Below, piece after piece: positions 6,551 through 12,631 of a stretch of 12,631 nt of DNA; position 1 is the first letter of the stretch, and every line of letters starts with the position of its first letter. Location: the NCBI GenBank assembly GCA_022496185.1, contig WTXG01000579.1, forward strand, positions 1 to 12,631, written 5' to 3'. The notes beneath the pieces were generated by a model. It did no database searches. It was not told the DNA's origin and saw nothing but the letters and a program-made list of their open reading frames with translations. Origin of the DNA: Multifurca ochricompacta (taxonomy: Eukaryota; Basidiomycota; Agaricomycetes; Russulales; Russulaceae). Made by a program: the position numbers and the translations under genes.

Positions 6551-7363
6551 TCATGCATGCGTGGCATCTCGAATCGGTTGGGCAGCAGTTGTGGGGCCGC
6601 TCCTAGCGATCGTGGGGGAAGGGGTCGGGCGTATGTGTCGCGTACCTCTCTGCAATGGTTTGATATGCGTCCCTTTCTCCAATCTCTTCCGAATCTCCGT
6701 CAACTCCTGCTCGACTTGGAACATGCCTCTTGTGAGCCTCGTCATTTGCTTTGCATATTCTTTGTACTGGGTGTTGAGTGTGGTGCGAAGTGCGAGGGTC
6801 TTCCACAGTCTCATTACTTCAGCTTTAAGACGCGGAAGCCGCATGTCGTTCATCACCTCGTCGATTGCAAAGGCTCGGGGGTCGTCAGCCGCAAGGTGCC
6901 CCAACTGTTCATCACTCATCATGTGGTGCAGACGGCCTGTGTATCGTTCTTCCAAGTACACTGGGGCTCCATAGACAGGCCCGTCCTTCTTCATACAGCC
7001 TGCGACATCCATTCCTCCATTGGTGTAGAATATGTACTTAGCTATTTCTTTTGTCCCATCAGCCATTGTGATTTCGAGTGGGAAGTACATGGAGGAGTTC
7101 GGGTTGTTGGCGAAGAACGGGAACTCGGGTACTTCATCATCTTGCTCCATGCCAAGGAGGTCGTTTGGATGGGGTTCTTCGGAGTGGGTAAAGTCGTCAT
7201 TCGGATTGGGGGACTGGTTCTTAACGCGCTCCTCGGCAGTGTCGTAATCGATAGGAGAGGACGGGCGAGTAGAGGGGTGAGCAGAGGGGAAAGCTTCCAC
7301 TACCACGGTAGTGGCGGCGAAGGCGTCAATGGCGGCGGAGGCAGCGATGAAAGAGGAGGACAT
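6551..7363 (-). CDS. Accessory 3' ORF of the gypsy element, N-terminal part (unknown family)
   Basis: This is an open frame of 270 codons in sense with gag-pol, starting at the first ATG (7363) after an in-frame TAA at 7378-7376 and 69 nt beyond the pol stop. I do not recognise the family. The first about 25 residues are rich in Ser, Ala and Val. Residues 30-85 are acidic and Pro/Asn-rich (DYDTAEERVKN, MEQDDEVPEFPFF). A compact-looking core follows (about 90-180, with YLEERYTGRLHHMM). Residues 190-235 are amphipathic and likely coiled-coil (MFQVEQELTEIRKRLEKG). The end is basic. No clear signal peptide or membrane span argues for an envelope protein. The frame closes at a TGA (6553-6551), after which the same frame continues with zinc-binding clusters, so the original protein probably extended to 6173. 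A longer antisense frame at 6446-7375 lacks any domain. Confidence 0.72.
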   Translation of the reverse strand: MSSSFIAASAAIDAFAATTVVVEAFPSAHPSTRPSSPIDYDTAEERVKNQSPNPNDDFTHSEEPHPNDLLGMEQDDEVPEFPFFANNPNSSMYFPLEITMADGTKEIAKYIFYTNGGMDVAGCMKKDGPVYGAPVYLEERYTGRLHHMMSDEQLGHLAADDPRAFAIDEVMNDMRLPRLKAEVMRLWKTLALRTTLNTQYKEYAKQMTRLTRGMFQVEQELTEIRKRLEKGTHIKPLQRGTRHIRPTPSPTIARSGPTTAAQPIRDATHA

Positions 7364-7432
7364 ATTGGTTTGTAGTTAGGACGTTGCTGGTGAGCTTTGT
7401 TCTGGGGGAGAACCTGGAAGTTCGCCTTTCTT

Positions 7433-7877
7433 TTAACTATTTTTGGGCGCCAGGGGATGTCGTAAATGAAACTCCGCAATCAGGTCCGGGGCAGAGATAT
7501 CCCCAGCCGGCTCCCACGAGTTGTCAGAGTCTGGGAAACCTTTCCACTTGATCAGGTAATACAGTTTGCGCCCTCGGCCTTGTCTCTTGGAGTCTAGAAC
7601 ACGCTCCACTTCCCATTCTTCTTCGCCATCGATAAGGTCAGGCGGGGGTCTCGGGAAGTTCTCTCCATGAATAGCGGTTTCCTTGTAAGGGGTCAACAGC
7701 TTGGCATGGAAGACTGGATGAATCTTCCATTTCGGTGGCAACTGCAGTTCGTAAGATACATCTGACAGCTTCCTTGTGATCTGGAAGGGTCCGTGACGTC
7801 GGGGTGCTAATTTGGCCGAGGGGTGTGATGTGTGAATATTCCGGCCCTCAAGCCAGACCCAGTCATTGGTCCGATAA
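7433..7877 (-). CDS. Pol C-terminus: GPY/F module and chromodomain
   Basis: This is the uninterrupted final piece of pol, downstream of the last frameshift near 7878. It begins with the integrase C-terminal fold (NDWVWLEGRNI, then RRHGPFQITRKLSD, LPPKWKIHPVFHAKLLTPY), which is the GPY/F module found in Ty3/gypsy integrases. A chromodomain follows at about 7618-7480: EWEVERVLDSK, YYLIKWKGFPDSDNSWEP. The aromatic positions of the methyl-lysine cage (W in EWEVE, W in IKWKG, W in NSWEP) are present. In chromoviruses this domain directs integration to heterochromatin marked by methylated H3K9. The frame stops with TAA at 7435-7433 after HPLAPKNS. The frame has no valid start of its own and belongs to the Gag-Pol polyprotein. 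Confidence 0.88.
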
Positions 7878-8765
7878 GGTGTGAACGTGCTTGGCTGTGC
7901 TGCCAGAGCTGTTGCGCCTTTACGAGATTTTCATTGGCTGATTGTCGCAGCTCTTCCCATTGGCCTATTCGGTTAGTTACTGATGGAGCATTGGTGGGCT
8001 TATCTGTCCATGTAGTGCGTGGGGTCCAACCCATGATAAGGGAGAAGGGGGTGGATTTTGTCGTTCCATTAGGCCATGAGTTGTGAGCGAATTCTGCGGT
8101 GACAGCCATTCTGCCCAGTCGTCCTGCCTGCTGTTGCACCAGAACTGGAGATACTGTTCCAACCATTGGTTCGTCCGCTCGGATTGTCCATCTGTCTGTG
8201 GATGGTATGCCGTCGAGATGTTTTGTGTGATATCCAGCATCTTGCATAAGGCTCTTGCAAACGCCGATGTAAAACGGGTATCTCGATCCGAGATGATTTT
8301 CTTGGGGAGTCCGTAATGGCGGTATACATGATTCAGGTATAGCTTCGCTACTCCTTCCGCTGTGATAGTCTCGTTGCAGGGAATGAACAGGGCTGCTTTG
8401 GAGCAATCGTGGTCGGTGATCGTGAGGATGGTGTCGAGCCCTGTGATTTGGGTAGTTTGACAATAAAATCCATGGCAATGGTCTGAAAGGGGGTGGACGC
8501 AATGGGAGTGATGGGGTGTATTGGTGGGATTCTCGGGTGTGTGTTAACCTTGTTTGCCTGACATGCTGCACATCCTTGTACATACTTTCGACGTCCTTTT
8601 TCATGTTGGGCCACCAATAGTCTCTCTTGGCCAGGGCGTAGGTGTTGGCGATGCCCGGATGGCCGGCGGAGGGGAGGTCATGATGAAAATGGATCACCCC
8701 CCTCTTAATGTTGTCACCACCGGTGACAACGAGTCGATCCCCATCTTCCACCAAAGACCGTCATT
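7878..8765 (-). pseudogene. Integrase domain of gypsy pol (frameshifted)
   Basis: Integrase inserts the cDNA into chromosomes. The zinc-binding N-domain reads HHDLPSAGHPG, then CAACQANK after a shift near 8586. Catalytic residues are D (8470-8468, in AMDFIVKLPK), D (8288-8286, in IISDRDTRF) and E (8180-8178, in AYHPQTDGQSERTNQWLEQY), with 35 residues between the last two, exactly the DDE spacing. Frameshifts lie near 8751, 8586, 8440, 8106 and 7878. Each is a net one-base loss in a homopolymer and each leaves perfect family sequence on both sides. No catalytic residue is lost. If the deletions are sequencing errors the domain is intact. Confidence 0.9.
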
Positions 8766-9333
8766 TTCTTAAATTGTGAGCGTCGGCCCATGAAAGGCAC
8801 AGTCTTGGTTCATATTTTGGGAAACTTGTGCCCAAAGGTCCATTCATGGAGGCTGACGATGGCCGTCTTAGCAAATACCTCCTCTGGGAGGACAGTGATG
8901 TCGTCATTGTCGTCCTCCCTGTATGCATGTCTGGTCTGCGCATAATGCGTCTGCTCTAGCGTTCTGACTCCCAGCAATGTGTTTCAGTGTGAAGTTATAT
9001 TCTTCCAACTCCAAGACCTCTCGTGCCACACGTCGACTGATTTTGTGGGGTTCTTTCCAATATAAGAGGTTGGAATGATCAGTATGGATGACGGTCCTAT
9101 GGGGAGTTCCTGCTAGGTAGGGTCGCCAGTGTCGCAACGCCTTGACTATGGCTAAAAGCTCCCTGTCCCAGATGTCATAGTTCCTCTCAGCGGGGGAGAA
9201 GGTTTCGGAGTAGTATGCCACTGGGTGAAGTACTTGTGCGGCATCTCTCTGGTATAACACTGCCCCGTTGCAAAGTGTGAGGCGTCCACTTCCACTTCAA
9301 AGGGGTGGTTTAGATCAGGTTGGATGAGTACTG
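8766..9333 (-). pseudogene. RNase H domain of gypsy pol and linker to integrase (frameshifted)
   Basis: RNase H removes the RNA strand of the RNA-DNA hybrid and, in a self-priming element, would also cut the primer from the transcript. Seen in order: EVEVDASHFATG with the first catalytic Asp, AVLYQRDAAQVLHPVAYYS, NYDIWDRELLAIVKALRHW with the catalytic Glu, and HTDHSNLLYWK with the next Asp (about 9086-9066), then KISRRVAREVLELEEYNF. The linker toward integrase (DDNDDITVLPEEVFAK, VSQNMNQD, NDGLWW) is spread over several frames. Shifts are near 9333, 9265, 8943, 8918 and 8841. An apparent TAA near 8770 sits between T and A runs and may itself be due to lost bases. Confidence 0.85.
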
Positions 9334-10488
9334 GTTCTGAGCCACAAGGTCCCTAATTTGTTCAAACGCCTGCTGCTGTGCAGTATCCCAATGCCATGGT
9401 ACGTCCTTTTTCAGCAGGTCGTTCAGTGGTCGTGCTATGCCTGAAAACCCCTTGACAAATCGTCGGTAAAAGTTGCAGAATCCGATGAACGATCGGACAT
9501 CTTGACACAGGTCGGTACGGGCCACTCCCGGATTCCCTGTACTTTAACGGGATCCATGCGCACTTGTCCTCCTTCCAAGATGACCCTAGGTACTCGATGC
9601 TCCGTTGTTCGAAGGAACATTTAGCAGGTTTGAGGTAGAGATCGTGTTCGTGCAATATATCTAGCACCTGATGCACACAATGTCGGTGGTGGTCCAAGTC
9701 ATCTGGGGTGGCTACGAGGATGTCATCCATATAGACCACTACTTCTCCTGTGAGAATGAGATCGCGGAAGATGTGGTTCATCATAGACTGGAATGTCGCT
9801 GGCAAGTTCGTAAGACCAAAGAACATGACGTTGGGTTCGAACAACCCTTGATTTGTTTTGAACGCCGCCTTGCACTGGTCACCTTCCTTGATTCGAACAT
9901 TGTTGTAACCCCATCGCACGTCCATCTTTGAGAAGAGGGACTTATCCCTCATGGTATCAATGAGCTCAGAGATGAGCGGCAGGGGGTAGGCATTTTTCAC
10001 GGTATATGTGTTAATTCGCCGGTAATCCTGAACTGGTCGTAGCTTGCCATCCTTCTTTTTGATGAAGAAGAAGGGTGAGGCATACTGTGACTTGGATGGG
10101 CGAATGTATCCTTTTGCCAAATGTTCTTCGAGGAATTCCGTTAGCGCCACCTGCTCGGACTGGGACAGCGGATAGATTTTGCAATCTATTGCCGTGGCGT
10201 ATCAGGGAGTAGATCTATGGCGTGGTCCCATGGTCTGGAGGGTGGAAAACGCTGGGATTCTTCTTCAGAGAACACCTTCCAATGCCGATGATAGGTACTC
10301 GGCACTACGTCGCTGTATGTTCTTTCTGCCTGCCCTTGTATTGCCTTCTGGGCTAATTCTGATGCCTTGGTAGCATAGCAGCGACCTAGGTCTTCCTCTT
10401 CTGTGTTCGTGGCTTTTACTGTCGGATGTCTGACTGCATAGTCATAGCCCATTGACGTAATGATAGTGGGATATGATTCTTTATCCAT
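9334..10488 (-). pseudogene. Reverse transcriptase domain of gypsy pol (frameshifted)
   Basis: The linker and fingers begin with VPSTYHRHWKVFSEEESQ and [11 protein letters not shown] (10488-10197), then the core [48 protein letters not shown] and [15 protein letters not shown]. The catalytic motif is VYMDDILV with YMDD at 9733-9722. The thumb and connection follow ([46 protein letters not shown]). The core is open for about 560 nt without a break, the longest clean stretch upstream of the integrase. Shifts lie near 10197, 9585 and 9502. All motifs used for catalysis are preserved. Confidence 0.92.
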
Positions 10489-10792
10489 CGTCGCATCAGC
10501 CCAGTTGATCTTGGGTTCGAACGCAGCGAGCCATGGGTACCCTAGGATAAGATCTTCGTCTCCCAGGTCCGTAATTAGGAAACGAATGTTCTTTGTGCCT
10601 CTCCCACCTGGACCTTTAGATCCGTGTAGTGAGTGATCTTTCCAGCACGATTGGCCGTTCCGTCAATATTCCAGATATTTTTTTCCTGGGGAAGTGCCAG
10701 TCTTCCCAAGCCCATGGTTTTGATTAGTCGTGGGTGAATGAAGTTATCCGTGGCTCCAGAGTCCACTAAATGTCTCGATCGGCCGTCCTCTG
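10489..10792 (-). pseudogene. Aspartic protease domain of gypsy pol (frameshifted)
   Basis: The retropepsin active-site motif DSGATDNFIHP begins at 10763. It is followed by a glycine-rich beta region (IDGTANRAGKITHYTDLKV) and, after a shift near 10590, by FLITDLGDEDLILGYPWL, where ILGYPWL is the conserved C-terminal ILG motif of retropepsins. The enzyme cleaves the Gag-Pol polyprotein during particle maturation. Shifts near 10792 and 10590 separate it from Gag and from reverse transcriptase. Confidence 0.85.
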
Positions 10793-12389
10793 TGTAGTTT
10801 CAAAATGGACTGGTATTTTTAATGACTTGAATCGACTAGCATACACAGAGGTAACATGGAGTGCTCGTGCCCAGGCCGATGGGTTTGAGCCTAACAAAAA
10901 TCCTTTTTCGCAAACGCCTTTTCTACCAGTATGGCGCGCACTTCCTCACTCTCTTTCATCATATTGGCCCATATGTCCTGAGCCTTCTCTTCTTTTGACC
11001 GTTTGTCCACAACGGGGGGGTTATTCTGAATGGGATGTTCGTGTTACCGTGGCGACGGCGACTCGTGCTCCCTTCTTGGGACAATCCTTGGACATGTGTC
11101 CCAGTGCTCTGCAGCGGAAGCAGCGCCCTTCCTTCATTAGTGTTTGCCGCTCGTCTTCTGTAAGTGCTGCCCGAGCTCGGGCCCGATCTGCTGAGGTATC
11201 CATAGCTTTGGATCTCTCTGGCCATGCGGGGTGGGTTTTACTCCGAATGCTGCCTTCCACTGGTCTCGGGTTTTTCCCTTCTTGGTGTCGACTCCGAACC
11301 TTGTCTGGAAGTCGAGATAGTCTTGTTGCTGCCTTCGAGCAGCATCACCCAAGTATCCCAGTCGTGAGGATGATGAAATTGAATGATGTTTTTGACTAGG
11401 GATTGGGCAAACCCTGCGAGAAGAGGTCTAGTGTTGCCTCTTCGTCGGTGTCATAGCCGGCTCTGTTGGCTAGACTTCTGAACTTGGCGACATATGCATC
11501 TAATTCGCCTTTCTCCATCCTGAGGGATTTCAGTTCCGGGCTGCCTTCTGCTTGGCTTGCCCGTCTGTAAAGGCGTCTTTAAACCTTTCAGCATGGTCTC
11601 CCAAAGGCCTTCGCTTGTGGTACGACGCCCACTTTCAACCTGCTCGTTTAACCACTCCAATTGTTCCATAGTCCAATCGTCCACAGCGTCCCCTCGGATC
11701 AGCGAGAGGAACAGATTGGCACGCTGGAACGGGTTGACAATCTGTGGGACATCATGATTGAAGTTTTTGAACGTGTGAACTCCAACATGAACTTTTTACT
11801 CTGCGAGCGATCCCCAGTGAACGTCTGGGGTAACACTCCAGACAGACGTCCAGAGGGGGGGGAATGTTTGGTGGTGGGCCACAGGGCTGGCGGGGCGGGG
11901 TCAGGAAGTTGGGCGGCAATTGTTGACATGTTTTGATAGAATGGGGTTACTGTGTCGGTGGACTGTATGGAATCTGTGGAGTTGTCAAAGCAGGGGCTCT
12001 GATCGTGACAACTTCGGGTGCAACCGGAAACGTAGTCTCTGCTAATGCCGGTGCTTCTTCGCTAGATTCTTCTACGTACTCTTCTGGCTCAGAGTCCGTA
12101 ACAATGGCCGGAGGGTTCTCTCTCCACGGGCCTAATCCGAATTCAGGTGGGGCAGGTCTTGTAGTGACCCAAGAGTTTCGACTGTCCGAGTATTGGATAC
12201 AATACCAAACTCTTTTCTGTCGTCGTATTCTACCGGTTGGTATCTTCCGTCGTGATAGACGTAGTATCCAAACTCGGATTCAAAATCTTTCCAGGCGGCA
12301 GAGCCAAGTACTTGTTGTGAAAGATTATTCTCGTCTCTGCGCTCGATAAGTTCTTCTCTGAAGAGGGTCTGACTGCGGCTGGAAGCCAC
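10793..12389 (-). pseudogene. Gag of the gypsy element (frameshifted)
   Basis: Gag forms the particle and packages the RNA. The N-terminal piece (12389-12169) reads ASSRSQTLFREELIERRDEN and continues in a second frame with an acidic region (TDSEPEEYVEESSEE, 12120-11952). The capsid-like region follows: FTGDRSQSKKFMLEF, NPFQRANLFLSLIRGDAVDDW, EQLEWLNEQV, ELKSLRMEKGELDAYV and FSQGLPNP. A CCHC zinc knuckle, CFRCRALGHMSKDC, lies at 11122-11081 and is followed by a basic and acidic linker to the protease. Shifts are near 12169, 11952, 11779, 11580, 11534, 11400, 11349, 11208, 11023 and 10898. The first codon of the frame at 12389 is GTG where an ATG would be expected, and no in-frame ATG follows in that piece. 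Confidence 0.85.
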
Positions 12390-12395
12390 TGTGAG

Positions 12396-12406
12396 AGACT
12401 CGACTT
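12396..12406 (-). promoter_or_regulatory. Self-primer binding site of the gypsy element
   Basis: On the - strand, two bases after the end of the 5' LTR, AAGTCGAGTCT is the perfect reverse complement of the 11 nt at 5780-5770 in the LTR. The match stops at both ends after exactly 11 nt. No TGG-type tRNA primer site is present next to the LTR. This is the arrangement of Tf1, where the first 11 nt of the mRNA fold back onto the primer-binding site. Confidence 0.75.
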
Positions 12407-12408
12407 GA

Positions 12409-12631
12409 TGTTACGTCCGGTGTGGGACGTCCTGCACGACTTGTGCGACAGCGTTGATCAAGGGTTTCAGATAAGAGGTCAATAGGCCTCTTGGAGTGTC
12501 AAGGGGATGAGTCAAAGTCGAAGGGGCTGTTCCCTAAGACAATGTTGAATAGAAAGTGCCGAAAGCACTGAGACAGACGAGTCAGAGATTCAAAGGGAAG
12601 TCCGGAAGACGAACACCGATGTATTCAATAA
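12409..12631 (-). repeat. Gypsy 5' LTR (partial, cut by window end)
   Basis: Starts TGTTACG and matches the first 224 bp of the 5548-6141 LTR with 7 substitutions and one missing G. The window stops at the first two bases of the copy of the self-primer, so its TATA box and U3 lie outside. If full length it should end near 13002. Confidence 0.95.

Larger units (their letters stand above)
5548..12631 (-). mobile_element. Ty3/gypsy chromovirus (Tf1/sushi type) nested in the copia LTR
   Basis: Read on the - strand: 5' LTR (12409 onward, truncated by the window), self-primer binding site, Gag with CCHC knuckle, protease, reverse transcriptase, RNase H, integrase, GPY/F, chromodomain, an additional 3' ORF, polypurine tract and 3' LTR (5548-6141). 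Integrase after RNase H places it in Ty3/gypsy (Metaviridae). The chromodomain after the integrase makes it a chromovirus, and the candidate self-priming site points to the Tf1/sushi branch. Gag-pol is interrupted by about 25 small deletions. The element is inserted 19 bp into the copia 3' LTR, so it arrived after the copia. Confidence 0.94.

Noticed and set aside
6173..7363. Envelope-like gene by position
   Set aside because: No clear signal peptide, transmembrane segment or cleavage site is visible, and the tail is a zinc-cluster array.
6446..7375. 309-codon open frame on the + strand, longer than the accessory ORF it overlaps
   Set aside because: It is antisense to the 3' ORF, shows no domain, and has the composition of a mirror frame. 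The opposite strand has knuckle-spaced Cys/His clusters and lies in sense with gag-pol.
7807..8754. A continuous 315-codon frame across the integrase region
   Set aside because: Its middle third is out of frame with the integrase. The real domain alternates between three frames, so the continuity is accidental.
10770..11399. 209-codon frame on the + strand
   Set aside because: It is antisense to the Gag knuckle and linker region, which reads as conserved family sequence on the - strand.
7878..12170. Programmed ribosomal frameshifting as the explanation for the broken gag-pol
   Set aside because: Retroelements use one or two such sites. About 25 sites with no common slippery motif cannot be programmed.

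Overview
The window is almost entirely transposable-element DNA from what is most likely a filamentous basidiomycete (Agaricomycetes-like) fungus. No host gene, rRNA or tRNA gene is visible. The organism is inferred from the kind of elements: an uninterrupted Ty1/copia gag-pol, and a chromodomain-carrying Ty3/gypsy element of the Tf1/sushi type. No species marker is present.

Layout. Positions 1-946 are gene-free flank: a CT-rich stretch, an imperfect hairpin, a degenerate LTR-like stretch and a GC-rich inverted-repeat cluster. A Ty1/copia retrotransposon starts at 947 on the + strand. Its 5' LTR is about 947-1252, followed by a primer-binding site resembling an internal tRNA-Met fragment, one intact 1398-codon gag-pol ORF (1325-5521), a polypurine tract, and only the first 19 bp of its 3' LTR (5529-5547). 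At that point a second retrotransposon is inserted on the - strand. Its 3' LTR is 5548-6141, its body runs leftward from about 12389 to 6173, and its 5' LTR begins at 12409 and is cut off by the window end. In sense order it encodes Gag with a CCHC knuckle, aspartic protease, reverse transcriptase, RNase H, integrase with GPY/F module and chromodomain, then an extra 3' ORF of unknown family.

Three things stand out. (1) The gypsy element carries a complete candidate Tf1-type self-priming circuit. A TATATAAG box lies about 30 bp upstream of an 11-nt segment in the LTR that is perfectly complementary to an 11-nt segment two bases inside the 5' LTR. (2) Downstream of the chromodomain, in the position where other retroelements carry accessory genes, is a 396-codon frame interrupted by a single TGA. 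Its C-terminal part reads as two perfect CX2CX4HX4C zinc knuckles plus two further Cys/His clusters. (3) The gag-pol of this element is broken by about 25 frameshifts between 7.88 and 12.17 kb. Every one is a net loss of bases and nearly all fall in short homopolymer runs, while the remaining roughly 5.8 kb of coding sequence (copia ORF, pol end, 3' ORF) has none. That looks more like a local sequence-quality problem than ordinary decay.

The two elements face each other tail to tail. The promoter in the gypsy 3' LTR therefore points into the copia element and could make antisense copia RNA.
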